From: an uncultured Roseibium sp.
Lineage (GTDB): Bacteria; Pseudomonadota; Alphaproteobacteria; Rhizobiales; Stappiaceae
Assembly (NCBI RefSeq): GCF_947496995.1
Contig: NZ_CANMFD010000005.1
Span: 62,001 to 126,000 of the forward strand
Direction: 5' to 3'
Length of the DNA stretch: 64,000 nucleotides
Part shown: in pieces, positions 28,418-37,161 of the stretch
Position numbering within the stretch: position 1 is the first letter of the stretch
Layout of the letters: the number at the start of each line of letters is the position of its first letter
Notes under the pieces: model-generated
Told to the model about the DNA's origin: nothing
The model's database searches: none
The model's input: only the letters and a program-made list of their open reading frames with translations
Position numbers and translations under genes: made by a program

Positions 28418-29848
28418 TCAGTCAGGGGCCTTGCCGGTCCACGCCGTGCGGTCGAGATCCAGATCGGCGAACTTGTCGGGATCCAGAACCGGGCGGGCGA
28501 TGCCGTCCCGGAGCTGACCCTTGAAGTCGTCGAGGATCCGCTTTGCGGTCGGAAACAGCATCATCAGGGCCAGAAGGTTCACCAGGGCCAGAACGCCCAT
28601 CAGCGGGTCGGAGAAGAAGAAGACGGATGTGGCGTTCGGCGCCGTTGCTCCGAGAAACACGACCCCCATGACCACCACACGCAGGATCTGCGGTGCGGCG
28701 GCGTTTTCTGTCATCGAACTCAGGGCGTTTTCGCCGAGATAGTAGTTGTAGATGATGGAACTGAAGGCGAAGAGCAGGATCGCAAGCGCGAGGAAGTAGC
28801 TGGTCCATTCTCCGAGATGGGAAACCAGCGACTGCTGGGTCAGAACGATGCCGTCCACGCCTTCTGCGCCCGGTGAATAGACGTCACCCATCAGAATGAC
28901 CATCGCGGTACAGGTGCAGATGATCATCGTGTCGATGAAGACGGAGAAGGACTGGGTGATCCCCTGGCTGACGGGGTGGCGCACTTCCGCGGTTGCCGCA
29001 ACGTTCGGCGCGGAGCCGAGGCCGGCCTCGTTGGAGAACAGCCCGCGGCGCAATCCCTGTGCGATCGCAGCTCCCATGCCGCCACCGACAGCTTCCTCGA
29101 AACCGAAGGCATTAGCGACGATCGTGTAGAGAACCGCCGGGATTTCGGTAAAGTTCAGGAGGATGATGATCAGAGCCATGGCGATGTAGCCGATCGCCAT
29201 GATGGGAACGATCACATCGGCGACCTTGGCAATGCGGTGAATGCCGCCGAAGATGATGATGCCGGTGACGATGGTGAGCGCAATTCCCGTCCAGAGCCGC
29301 CCGATGCCCAGACTTTCCTCGACAGCGCCCGCGACGGTGTTGCCCTGGAAAGCGTTGAAACCGAGGGCGAAGGACGCGATCAGGCAGACCGCATAGAGAA
29401 TTGCCAGCCACTGGTATTGCCTGCCCAACCCGTAAAGGATCGAGCGGGCGGGGCCGCCATGGTAGGTGCCGTCTCCGGCGGAGCGCTTGTAAAGCTGGGC
29501 GAGAGAACATTCGATCAGGCTGGTCGCCATGCCGACAAGGGCGATGGCCCACATCCAGAAGACCGCTCCCGGCCCGCCGAGAGTGATCGCGACCGCGACA
29601 CCCGCGATATTGCCGCCGCCGACACGGCCGCCGACGGACAGGAGCAGGGCTTCACGCGCCGAAATCGCATTGGGGTCGCCGGACTGGTTCTTCGAAGACA
29701 GAACCCGGAACATGCGCAGGAAAAACCGGAACTGTACGAAGCCGGTGACGACCGTGAAAAAGATACCGATGACGACAAGAAACGGGATGAGTGCCCATCC
29801 CCAGGTGAAATCACCGATCAGCGCGAAAAACGACTCGACAAACTGCAT
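28418..29848 (-). CDS. Alanine/glycine:cation symporter family (AGCS)
   Basis: A 476-residue inner-membrane sodium-amino acid symporter with about 10-11 helices. Family motifs are clear: GGRVGGGNIAGVAVAITLGG near the N-terminus, GIIIFGGIHRIAKVADVIVPIMA, and AIAQGLRRGLFSNEAGLGSA in the second half. The usual substrate is alanine or glycine with Na+. It appears monocistronic, with a terminator downstream and a hairpin about 125 bases upstream. Confidence 0.94.
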   Translation of the reverse strand: MQFVESFFALIGDFTWGWALIPFLVVIGIFFTVVTGFVQFRFFLRMFRVLSSKNQSGDPNAISAREALLLSVGGRVGGGNIAGVAVAITLGGPGAVFWMWAIALVGMATSLIECSLAQLYKRSAGDGTYHGGPARSILYGLGRQYQWLAILYAVCLIASFALGFNAFQGNTVAGAVEESLGIGRLWTGIALTIVTGIIIFGGIHRIAKVADVIVPIMAIGYIAMALIIILLNFTEIPAVLYTIVANAFGFEEAVGGGMGAAIAQGLRRGLFSNEAGLGSAPNVAATAEVRHPVSQGITQSFSVFIDTMIICTCTAMVILMGDVYSPGAEGVDGIVLTQQSLVSHLGEWTSYFLALAILLFAFSSIIYNYYLGENALSSMTENAAAPQILRVVVMGVVFLGATAPNATSVFFFSDPLMGVLALVNLLALMMLFPTAKRILDDFKGQLRDGIARPVLDPDKFADLDLDRTAWTGKAPD

Positions 29849-29973
29849 GGCTCCAGCCTCCCTTTGTTTTTCTTCCAGGTTCCGACGGAGCGTGGGACCC
29901 TGGTCGAAATCAGAAGGTAGGCTTCAAATCAGGGAGAAGGCAACAGAAAAGGGGAGGCACTTGAATATACAAT

Positions 29974-29994
29974 CTGAGGCTGTGCGAGCCTCAG
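29974..29994. promoter_or_regulatory. Perfect dyad upstream of the AGCS symporter gene
   Basis: CTGAGGCT at 29974-29981 and AGCCTCAG at 29987-29994 are exact reverse complements across 5 bases. It may be an operator or a transcript hairpin. The stretch from 29849 to 30133 otherwise shows no gene. Confidence 0.35.
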
Positions 29995-30133
29995 CTCAGG
30001 GGGCGGGATCAGGCCTGGACGGCCGTCGACAGGTCACCAGTCTGAAGCGATCAAAGAGTTGAAAATTCAGTGATTTCAAAGTGTTGTGGCATCGTGACCA
30101 TGTTCAATCATCGCTGGGTGGCCGTAACGAAAA

Positions 30134-30157
30134 AACGCGGCCCCTGGGGACCGCGTT
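30134..30157 (-). terminator. Intrinsic terminator after rplT
   Basis: AACGCGG at 30134-30140 and CCGCGTT at 30151-30157 pair around a further GC-rich stem; on the minus strand a T-run follows. It is 38 bases past the rplT stop. Confidence 0.85.
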
Positions 30158-30194
30158 CCTTGAAATCAGATCCGGCCGGACTGGCCGGAAAAAC

Positions 30195-30554
30195 TCAGGC
30201 GGCAAGAGCGCCTTCTGCCTGATCGACCAGGAGCTTGAAGGCATCCGGCTGGTTGATGGCGAGGTCAGACAGAACCTTGCGGTCGACTTCGATGCCGGCC
30301 TTGCTCAGGCCGTTGATGAAGCGGCCATAGGTCATGCCGTGCTGGCGGGTTGCCGCGTTGATGCGCTGGATCCAGAGCGAACGGAACGTGCGCTTCTTGG
30401 CCTTGCGGTCGCGGTAGGCGTATTGTCCTGCCTTCTCGACGGCCTGCTTGGCAATGCGGATGGTGTTCTTGCGGCGGCCATAATAGCCTTTTGCAGCCTT
30501 CAGAACTTTCTTGTGGCGAGCGTGGGCGGTTACGCCCCGTTTGACGCGTGACAT
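30195..30554 (-). CDS. rplT: 50S ribosomal protein L20
   Basis: 119 residues starting [19 protein letters not shown], with [20 protein letters not shown] and [20 protein letters not shown], diagnostic for L20. It binds 23S rRNA early in assembly and in several bacteria represses its own operon. It follows rpmI by 24 bases on the same strand. Confidence 0.98.
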   Translation of the reverse strand: MSRVKRGVTAHARHKKVLKAAKGYYGRRKNTIRIAKQAVEKAGQYAYRDRKAKKRTFRSLWIQRINAATRQHGMTYGRFINGLSKAGIEVDRKVLSDLAINQPDAFKLLVDQAEGALAA

Positions 30555-30578
30555 CTGGTAATCTCCTTGGGGCTGGCG

Positions 30579-30776
30579 TTATGCGTAGGGCAGGAACTGC
30601 TTCACGATCTTTGCATCCTGGTCGCTCAACGTGGTTGTGCCACGTGCGTTGCGGATGAACTTGGTCGTGCGCTTGATCATGCCGTGACGCTTGCCTGCCT
30701 GGCCGGATTTCACTTTACCGGTCGCAGTCAACTTGAAGCGCTTCTTGGCGCCTGACTTGGTCTTCAGCTTGGGCAT
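30579..30776 (-). CDS. rpmI: 50S ribosomal protein L35
   Basis: 65 residues starting [20 protein letters not shown] and ending IVKQFLPYA, diagnostic for L35. It is first in the rpmI-rplT unit; infC is not adjacent here. The start codon is preceded by AAAGGAT. The open frame extends upstream but that part has no L35 resemblance. Confidence 0.98.
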   Translation of the reverse strand: MPKLKTKSGAKKRFKLTATGKVKSGQAGKRHGMIKRTTKFIRNARGTTTLSDQDAKIVKQFLPYA

Positions 30777-30933
30777 TTTGCATCCTTTCGTTTGTGCGAC
30801 CGCGTTAAAACGGCCACTCTTTGTTGGTGCATTCAGAGCCGACACGGCATGCCCTTGGTTTGTCACGGGAAACGGCCTGCATCGGGATACAGGAAACCGG
30901 CCCACGACGAGCCGGACGACTCTGGACCGGGCG

Positions 30934-30962
30934 CTTATATGGGAGCTTCCCGCCGAATGCAA
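30934..30962 (-). promoter_or_regulatory. Promoter of rpmI-rplT
   Basis: On the minus strand TTGCAT (30957-30962), 17 bases, then TATAAG (30934-30939). This is a good sigma-70 type match and implies a leader of about 150 bases before rpmI, long enough for L20 autoregulation. The rest of 30777-31106 shows no gene. Confidence 0.6.
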
Positions 30963-31106
30963 CCGGATTCCGCGCCGCCCGCCCGCCTTTCATGGCTTCA
31001 GGTGCCGAAACAGGAAGACTGCCAAAAGCCGACTGTTTCACTCAATTGCTGTGACTGAAGGTGGTGAATTTATCATTCTAAGCTCATTCCTGTGTAATAT
31101 GCATGA

Positions 31107-32012
31107 ATGGACATGCAAGGATTCAGAACACTTCTGCTCGTGCGGGACCTCGGCAGCATAGCCGCTGCGGCGCGGGCGCTCGATATCGACGCTTCGAACG
31201 TTTCCCGAACAGTGGCTGCCGTCGAGCGGGAGCTGGGTGCAAGACTGTTCCAGCGCAGCACCCGAAAGCTTGCCCTCACTGAAGAGGGAGACCGTTATCT
31301 GCGCCGCATTGCGCCGCTGCTGGAGGAGATGGACGCGGCCCGCGAAGAGATCTCCGAAAAGAGCTGTCTTGCGCGCGGCACCTTGCGGCTGACAGCGTCC
31401 GTCGCCTTCACCCTGGAGATCTTGATACCGCTTCTGCCCGGCTTTCAGGAGCGCTATCCGGAGATCTCGGTCGAGCTGTTTCCGTCCGACAGCAACCTGG
31501 ATCTTCTTGCCGAAGGGCTGGATCTGGCGGTGCGTCTTGCCGCAGCCCCGAAGGGCGACATGATCTCCACGCGGCTTCTGAGGACGCGGTACCGGGTCGT
31601 TGCCGCGCCCGGATATCTGCAACGTTTCGGCGCGCCGGCCCGTCCGGAAGATCTTGCGGGGCGGGATTGCCTGCGTTTCGACCTGCCGGAGTTCAAGAGT
31701 GTCTGGCGGTTCCGCAGGCCGGGCGAAATGCCTTCTGCGGTTGCGGTCTCTGGCCGGACGGTGATTTCCAACGCCCTTGCGCTGCGGGAGGCGGCCCGGC
31801 TGGGGATGGGGCCGGCGCTTCTGGCCGACTGGCTGATCGACAAGGACCTGGCCGACGGCCTCCTCGTCGATCTCTTCCCGGAGCATGACTGCGCCGCGGG
31901 CGACTTCGATACCGGCGCCTGGATACTCTATCCGAGCCGGATCTACCTGCCGCGCAAGGTGCGGGTCATGATCGACTTTCTGAAATCGGAGCTGGGGCGG
32001 GCGTCTAAGTAA
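31107..32012 (+). CDS. LysR-family transcriptional regulator
   Basis: 301 residues with an N-terminal winged HTH (FRTLLLVRDLGSIAAAARALDIDASNVSRTVAAVERELGARL is the scan region; the recognition helix is near DASNVSRTVAAVE) and a LysR substrate domain (TLRLTASVAFTLEILIPLLP, LFPSDSNLDLLAEGLDLAVRLA). It belongs to the CrgA/LTTR group. It is divergent from rpmI and convergent with acuI; the target is not evident. Confidence 0.9.
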   Translation: MDMQGFRTLLLVRDLGSIAAAARALDIDASNVSRTVAAVERELGARLFQRSTRKLALTEEGDRYLRRIAPLLEEMDAAREEISEKSCLARGTLRLTASVAFTLEILIPLLPGFQERYPEISVELFPSDSNLDLLAEGLDLAVRLAAAPKGDMISTRLLRTRYRVVAAPGYLQRFGAPARPEDLAGRDCLRFDLPEFKSVWRFRRPGEMPSAVAVSGRTVISNALALREAARLGMGPALLADWLIDKDLADGLLVDLFPEHDCAAGDFDTGAWILYPSRIYLPRKVRVMIDFLKSELGRASK

Positions 32013-32026
32013 CCCGCCCCGATCCG

Positions 32027-33019
32027 TCAGGCGTTCACGTCGACGACGACGCGGCCCTTCACCTGTCCTTTCAGGATATCGGCGCCAAGCCGCGGCAGGT
32101 CTTCCAGCGTCGCGGTCTGGATGACGGTTTCGAGCTTGTCCATCGGCAGGTCCTTCGCCAGCCGTTCCCAGGCCTTCAGGCGGGCGTCATAGGGCTTCAT
32201 GACACTGTCGATGCCGAGCAGGTTGACCCCGCGCAGCAGGAAAGGGACCACGGTTGCCGGCAGAGCCGCGCCGCCGGCCAGGCCCACGGCGGCGACAGAG
32301 GCGCCGTATTTCATCTGGCCGAGAATACGCGCCAGCATGGAGCCGCCGACCGCGTCGATGCAGCCGGCCCAGGTTTCGCTTTCCAGCGGCCGCTTGACTG
32401 TTTCGCTGACATCGTCGCGCGGCACGATCCGGCTGGCACCGAGGGCTTTCAGGTACTCCCAGGTGCTTTCGCGGCCGGTCACGGCGGCGACCTCATAGCC
32501 GAGATTGGAGAGGATTGCTGTGGCGACCGAGCCGACTCCCCCCGCCGCGCCGGTGACCAGAACCGGGCCGTTTTCCGGCTTCAGGCCATGGTCCTCAAGC
32601 GCCATGATGGCAAGCATGGCGGTAAAGCCCGCCGTGCCGACAGCCATGGCATCGCGCGTGGTCAGGCCCTGGGGCAGGGGAACGAGCCACTCCCCCTTGA
32701 CGCGGGCCCTCTGGGCGTAGCCGCCCCACCAGGCTTCGCCGACCCGCCAGCCGGTGAGGACGACCTTGTCGCCGGGCTGGTACCAGTCGTCCGAGGATTC
32801 ATCGACCGTGCCGGCAAAATCGATGCCCGGCACGTGCGGATAGGTCCTGACGAGACCGCCGCCCGGGCCGAGACACAGCCCGTCCTTGTAGTTCAGCGTC
32901 GAGTATTCGACATTGACGGTCACGTCGCCTTCCGGCAGACGTGTTTCTTCGATCTGCTGGATCGAGGCACTGGTTTTTCCGTCCTCGTCCTTGTCGACAA
33001 TAAGCGCTTTGAAGGTCAT
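32027..33019 (-). CDS. acuI: Acrylyl-CoA reductase (NADPH), AcuI/YhdH type
   Basis: A zinc-free medium-chain dehydrogenase of 330 residues starting MTFKALIVDKDEDGKTSA. Family motifs: STLNYKDGLCLGPGGGLVRTYPHVPGIDFAG, then LVTGAAGGVGSVATAILSNLGYEV at the NADPH site and GASRIVPRDD. AcuI detoxifies acryloyl-CoA formed in DMSP breakdown and is common in marine Alphaproteobacteria. Its start overlaps the stop of the acyl-CoA synthetase remnant by four bases (ATGA), so translation is coupled to it. Confidence 0.92.
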   Translation of the reverse strand: MTFKALIVDKDEDGKTSASIQQIEETRLPEGDVTVNVEYSTLNYKDGLCLGPGGGLVRTYPHVPGIDFAGTVDESSDDWYQPGDKVVLTGWRVGEAWWGGYAQRARVKGEWLVPLPQGLTTRDAMAVGTAGFTAMLAIMALEDHGLKPENGPVLVTGAAGGVGSVATAILSNLGYEVAAVTGRESTWEYLKALGASRIVPRDDVSETVKRPLESETWAGCIDAVGGSMLARILGQMKYGASVAAVGLAGGAALPATVVPFLLRGVNLLGIDSVMKPYDARLKAWERLAKDLPMDKLETVIQTATLEDLPRLGADILKGQVKGRVVVDVNA

Positions 33020-33300
33020 GCGGCTGGGTCCTGCTGGTTGGTTTTGCTCGAATTGGCTCTGGCCTGCCGGCGCAGGCCATATTTCCGGATCTTGCCGGTC
33101 GAAGTGGTCGGCAAGTCCTTGAAGACGATCTTCCCGGGCCGCTTGAAGCCCGCCATGTGTTCCTTGGTGAACGCAATGAGGCCGTTCCCGGTTGCAGTGG
33201 CGATTTCTTTCAGGTCGATAAAGGCGCAGGGGACTTCGCCCCATTTTTGGTCCGGCAAGGCGATCACGTCGATCGTTTCGGTGAGACTGTGGACCTGCAT
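33016..33300 (-). pseudogene. C-terminal remnant of an AMP-forming acyl-CoA synthetase
   Basis: The 94-residue frame reads ALPDQKWGEVPCAFIDLK, then LIAFTKEHMAGFKRPGKIVF and LPTTSTGKIRKYGLR, which is the C-terminal AMP-binding domain (A10 motif with the catalytic Lys in TGK) of an acyl-CoA synthetase. Full enzymes have about 500-560 residues; the adenylation domain is missing, and the sequence directly upstream is a DUF1326 gene. The frame is intact and ends by overlapping acuI, so it may still be translated as a leader for it. A truncated synthetase next to acuI fits loss of a DMSP or acrylate activation gene. Confidence 0.8.
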
Positions 33301-33311
33301 GGTTTGTCCTC

Positions 33312-33938
33312 CTAGGCGGCGGCTTCAGCCGGAGGACCGGACCAGTCGATCTGACAGATCTCGGCGCTGCGGCCATCGAAATCCCAGACGCGGCCATAGG
33401 CGCGCACCCGCCCTTGCGTGGCGGTGGCGACGGTTATGTCCGGCCCCATCCAGTAGGCGGTGTTGGTGACGACGATGTCCTCGTCGGGGTTTCCGCCCTT
33501 CACAGGCTCCACCTCGCCCTTGATGGCCTTGCCGACAATCAGGCGGCGTTTCTTGCCTTCGTTGGTATAGGAGACCGGTGCCCGTTCCGCTCCCAGAAAC
33601 TCGCTGACCAGAACCCGGAACAGTCCGGTCGTGCCCTTGGCCTGGCCGGAGAAGATCTTGATCAGACTGTCATAGGCCGCGTCGCTGGCCCGTTCGTCGA
33701 TATAGGCGGCCGCCTTCCAGTTGCCGCGCGCCATCAGGCCGGGAATCTCCAGGACCAGGCCGACATTGAGGCCGGAAAGATCCGTGTCCTCGTAGTGGCC
33801 CTCGTCGATGCGAACGCCCGCCCAGGCCTGGCAATAGCCTTCGGTCGGCGGATGCTGGCCGAGGGAAACCACACAGGGACAGAAAACCGTGCAGTTGCAG
33901 TTCAGGATCAGTTCGCCGCGAATGGCCCAGCCGGACAT
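33312..33938 (-). CDS. DUF1326 domain protein
   Basis: The ATG at 33938 with AAGGAG upstream gives 208 residues. The family hallmark is the N-terminal ELILNCNCTVFCPCVVSLGQ, with a cluster of cysteines suggesting metal binding, followed by a conserved beta-rich core. No reaction is known. It is the standard partner of DUF2182 membrane proteins and follows that gene by 16 bases. Confidence 0.88.
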   Translation of the reverse strand: MSGWAIRGELILNCNCTVFCPCVVSLGQHPPTEGYCQAWAGVRIDEGHYEDTDLSGLNVGLVLEIPGLMARGNWKAAAYIDERASDAAYDSLIKIFSGQAKGTTGLFRVLVSEFLGAERAPVSYTNEGKKRRLIVGKAIKGEVEPVKGGNPDEDIVVTNTAYWMGPDITVATATQGRVRAYGRVWDFDGRSAEICQIDWSGPPAEAAA

Positions 33939-33954
33939 GCGTTTCTCCTTGGCG

Positions 33955-34788
33955 TCAGTTTGGCAGGAAAGGCAGGACAATCACGGTTGTGCCTGCAAGG
34001 ATGAGGAAGACGCCGAGCGGCGCGTTTATTATCGCGCCGATATCCGGCAGTTTTTCAAGCGTCATCAGCACCATGGCGAGCGCCATGATTGCCAGATTCA
34101 TGGTGCCGGCGACAAAGGCCAGCAGCATCAGGGCCCAGCAGCACCCGAGGCATACGGCGCCGAGCCGCAGACCGAGCCTGTAGGCGCCGCGATTGCCCGG
34201 TTGCCAGTGTGTGAGGAAAAAGGCCATCGGGCTCTGGCAGGCTTTCAGGCAGGCGGCCTTCAGGGCGCTGAACTGATAGAGCCCGGCGGAGACAAGCAGC
34301 GCGCCGCTGAGGACATGAGAGGTCGACCGGCCAAGAGGGTCGACCAGGCCAAGGGAGGCCAGCCTGACCTGCACAAAGGCGGCGGCAACGGAAAATCCCA
34401 GCCAGACGGAAAGATATCCCGCGACCAGAACGGCAAGGGAGAGGCTGTTCGCGGCAGCCGTGTGGGTCAGGTCGGCATAGGTGCGGAAAGCGGGGAAGGC
34501 CGTGGGCGCCATCATCGCCAGGGTCATCAGGACCCACATCAGAAAAGTGGTGCCATAGCCCGTTACTGCAACGGTGTTCGAGCACAGCCACAGGAGAGCG
34601 CCGACGCCGGACCGACCCGCGAAAGAAGTCCCTCCGGGAAAGGCCTGCATGGTGAACAGGATGCTCCAGGCTGTCAGAACAGCGGTAAAAAACAGCAGCG
34701 CCAGAACGCCATGACCCGGCAGCAGCCGTGCAAGTGCCCTCACCTCGTCCTCCCAGGATCGGCCTTTCAGCCGCGTATTTGCGGGCAT
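33955..34788 (-). CDS. DUF2182 multi-helix membrane protein, predicted metal-binding
   Basis: 277 residues with about seven membrane helices. The family motif is LMWVLMTLAMMAPTAFPAF with its Met-rich helix, and there is a Cys-containing helix (ALKAACLKACQSPMAFFLTHW) before a Gly/Cys-rich one (VCLGCCWALMLLAF). Members are annotated as predicted metal-binding membrane proteins; transport or sensing has not been shown. It is co-transcribed with DUF1326. Confidence 0.87.
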   Translation of the reverse strand: MPANTRLKGRSWEDEVRALARLLPGHGVLALLFFTAVLTAWSILFTMQAFPGGTSFAGRSGVGALLWLCSNTVAVTGYGTTFLMWVLMTLAMMAPTAFPAFRTYADLTHTAAANSLSLAVLVAGYLSVWLGFSVAAAFVQVRLASLGLVDPLGRSTSHVLSGALLVSAGLYQFSALKAACLKACQSPMAFFLTHWQPGNRGAYRLGLRLGAVCLGCCWALMLLAFVAGTMNLAIMALAMVLMTLEKLPDIGAIINAPLGVFLILAGTTVIVLPFLPN

Positions 34789-35045
34789 GACGGCCGGTTT
34801 CTGCCGATTTTCTCCCGCTGCCTTTCGAAGTCAGGGGCTCGGCTTCTTGCCCTTAACGCTGCTCCTGCCGATGTTAAAAGTCAAACATTTAATTGTCAGA
34901 CATTTATATCTTTGCGATTGACGCTGTGGCGGGCGATAGCTAATTTTGGCGGGCTTCCGGACTGTCCGCCGGAAAATCCGGGCGACAATGCGCTGGGCTA
35001 CAGCAGGCTGGACGACAGCGGGCCGGGCGGAAACTGGAGTGGAAT

Positions 35046-35777
35046 GTGGCGATCGAGTTCAACACCATACAAAAAGAGGGCCTGTCGGTTCAGATCGCCA
35101 ACGCCATCCGCGATGCGATCCTCGACGGGCGGCTCACCGGTGAGGAACGCTTGCCGAGTGAGGCGGAGCTGGCGGACCGTTTCGGCGTTTCCAGATCGAC
35201 GGTTCGCGAGGCGCTGAAGCGGCTTGCGGCGCAGAACCTGATCCGCAGCGAACGCGGCTCTGCGGGGGGCGCTTTCGTCAACCGCATTACCTGGTCCGAG
35301 GCGACGGACAATCTGGTCACCACCACCCGGCTTCTCATCGGCATGAACGATATTCCGCTGGAGGATGCGATCGAGGCGCGGTTCGCGCTGGAAGCTGCCG
35401 CCTTGCCGCTGGCGGCCACGCATCGTACGGAGGCCCAACTGAGCGAGCTCAGGCAGGAAATCCGCCGCCAGCGCGATCCGCTGACAAGCGACGAGGCGTT
35501 TTGCGCCTCGGATGTCACCTTTCATTCCGTGATCGCCGGTGCGACAGCCAATCCGCTGCTGGCGTTTCAGCTTTCGGCTGCCTTTGAAGCCATGCAGCCC
35601 CTGATGAACATGCTGGTCTATCGTCTTCGCGACCGGGAGCGGATAGCCGACTTTCATGACGCTCTGGCATCGGCCCTGGAGGCGAAGGATAGCGCCAAGG
35701 CGTCCGCGAGCCTTGATGCCCTGTCGGCCTATACACGGGAACTGGCCGCCCAGCGCCGTAAGCCCAAGACCGGCTGA
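35046..35777 (+). CDS. GntR-family (FadR subfamily) transcriptional regulator
   Basis: A GTG start at 35046 with GGAG upstream gives 243 residues. The N-terminal winged HTH is typical (LSVQIANAIRDAILDGRLTG, LADRFGVSRSTVREALKRLA), and the C-terminal FCD domain has the metal-ligand pattern in FHSVIAGATANPLLAF and DFHDALASALEAKD. Such regulators sense organic acids and control catabolic genes. The divergent neighbour is DUF2182, a possible target. Confidence 0.9.
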   Translation: MAIEFNTIQKEGLSVQIANAIRDAILDGRLTGEERLPSEAELADRFGVSRSTVREALKRLAAQNLIRSERGSAGGAFVNRITWSEATDNLVTTTRLLIGMNDIPLEDAIEARFALEAAALPLAATHRTEAQLSELRQEIRRQRDPLTSDEAFCASDVTFHSVIAGATANPLLAFQLSAAFEAMQPLMNMLVYRLRDRERIADFHDALASALEAKDSAKASASLDALSAYTRELAAQRRKPKTG

Positions 35778-36031
35778 CCGTTTGCTTGTCGCACCTGACG
35801 CCCGGCGCTGCAGTCTTCGTTTCACCAAAAAGCCGCGGAATGCCGATGCATGTCGAGGCTTGAAAAGCACCAGTCAGTACACGCCTTGCGTGTAGATATC
35901 GCCTGCGTCATACCCTTCCGTTGCGTTTCCTTCGTCTAAAGTATAATATAGACGAAAGTCGAATATCGAATCGGCTTGGCGAAAGCGGTGCCGCAGTGCC
36001 GCAGTGCCGCGCGGTCGAAGGAGCGAAGAAG

Positions 36032-36178
36032 ATGAAGTACTGGAGCCTCGCCATTGTTGCGCTGATGATTGTAGGTGTCGCCGCAGTCCGGCACACCAAT
36101 CCGAACAGTCAACTGACCGGAGAAACCACCAATTCCGGTGTCCCTGTCACGACGTTGCACACGCCTGTCACGCCGTAA
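36032..36178 (+). CDS. Small exported or membrane-anchored protein, 48 residues
   Basis: An ATG at 36032 is preceded by AAGGAG at 8 bases and opens a frame starting MKYWSLAIVALMIVGVAAVR, a clear signal peptide or anchor, followed by a Thr/Pro/Asn-rich polar tail (NSQLTGETTNSGVPVTTLHT). There is no recognised domain. It overlaps nothing and is the only supported gene between the GntR regulator and the cupin. Confidence 0.45.
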   Translation: MKYWSLAIVALMIVGVAAVRHTNPNSQLTGETTNSGVPVTTLHTPVTP

Positions 36179-36331
36179 GGCACGAGCACGCGCGTTGGCA
36201 CCGGGGTCGGGGTTGATTTTGCCGGATCGCCCCCGCCGGCCGGGCAAGCTGATGCTTGCGGACAGGCCATGTCTAATATCAGCCTGTCCGCGGGAAAACT
36301 TCCTTGAGCTACCCGGATGCCGGGGTGTGCG

Positions 36332-36865
36332 TCAGCGGAAGAGTTTGTCGATAGCGTCTGCACCCAGGCCGACGCTTTCATAGTGTTTTCTGCAAAGGTC
36401 GATGTACATGTGGACGTCGAAATAGCCGTCCGGCTCACCCGTTTCATCGAGCCAGATCAAGGGGCCGTGGACCTGAAAGAACACCTTCATCGGGTCCTCG
36501 TGCTCATAAGCGACAAGCGTGTGCCCCTCACCCGGCGTCTCGTAAACGAAGTCGCCGGCGGTGGCGATCCAGTCATGCTCCAGGTAACCCCATTTGCCGG
36601 AAATCGTGTAGGCGAACACCTCGTGCGGGTGATAGTGCCGGTTCACCAGCCCGGGGCCTTTCGCCATCAGGATGTCGCACCACTTGTTCTGTGACGGCGA
36701 AATCCACAAGGGGCGCGACGATACCGTTTCAGTGAAAGGCACATAGTATCTTTCATCCTCCGTCGCCGCATTGGCCATATAGACCTCGGGCAGCGCATCG
36801 GGTTGAAACACCTTGTCTATCGGCTTGATGTCCCGCCAGAATTCCTTCGTATTTTCGTTCGACAT
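36332..36865 (-). CDS. Cupin protein of the 2,4'-dihydroxyacetophenone dioxygenase-like family
   Basis: 177 residues with a single cupin barrel. The metal site is in LVNRHYHPHEVFAYTISGKWGYLEHDW and GEGHTLVAYEHEDPMKVFFQVHGPL. This matches the ChrR-like/dihydroxyacetophenone dioxygenase family, iron enzymes that cleave C-C bonds in hydroxylated ketones. The substrate here is unknown. Its neighbours are not aromatic catabolism genes, so an annotation as a true dioxygenase is tentative. Confidence 0.82.
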   Translation of the reverse strand: MSNENTKEFWRDIKPIDKVFQPDALPEVYMANAATEDERYYVPFTETVSSRPLWISPSQNKWCDILMAKGPGLVNRHYHPHEVFAYTISGKWGYLEHDWIATAGDFVYETPGEGHTLVAYEHEDPMKVFFQVHGPLIWLDETGEPDGYFDVHMYIDLCRKHYESVGLGADAIDKLFR

Positions 36866-36928
36866 GTCTCCCCCTCCAGGTCGTTTGATTCTGTAGTGTC
36901 GTTCCTCAAGTCTAGACTAGAGCAAAAC

Positions 36929-36965
36929 CTGGTCACACCGAACCATTCCGATTCGGTGTAACCAG
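36929..36965. repeat. 14-base inverted repeat beside a TAGAGC motif
   Basis: CTGGTCACACCGAA at 36929-36942 and TTCGGTGTAACCAG at 36952-36965 pair with one mismatch across 9 bases. It is preceded at 36916 by CTAGAGC, the edge motif of the family A repeats, so it may be a further relative. It lies between the cupin and hydrolase genes. Confidence 0.55.
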
Positions 36966-37161
36966 CTAAATTTGTGCGATTTTTTTCCTGGAGCATTGCC
37001 ATTGTCACGCTGGTCCTTTCCAACTTTCAAAGACCTTGTCCGCTTGATCATTCGTGTTTGGCTGTGTCCGCAAGCGTGTGCCCTGGTGCTGCGGTCATGC
37101 GCAAAGGCCAGGATCGACGATGCTCATCTCGATCGTTGTCAGGCACTCTCCAGGACGGGCC

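Noticed and set aside
29849-30133. Glycine riboswitch ahead of the alanine/glycine symporter
   Set aside because: The conserved glycine aptamer blocks are absent; only a simple dyad is present.
32027-33397. A longer acuI beginning at 33397
   Set aside because: The added 126 residues are the acyl-CoA synthetase remnant and DUF1326 read in the wrong frame; the family start is at 33019.
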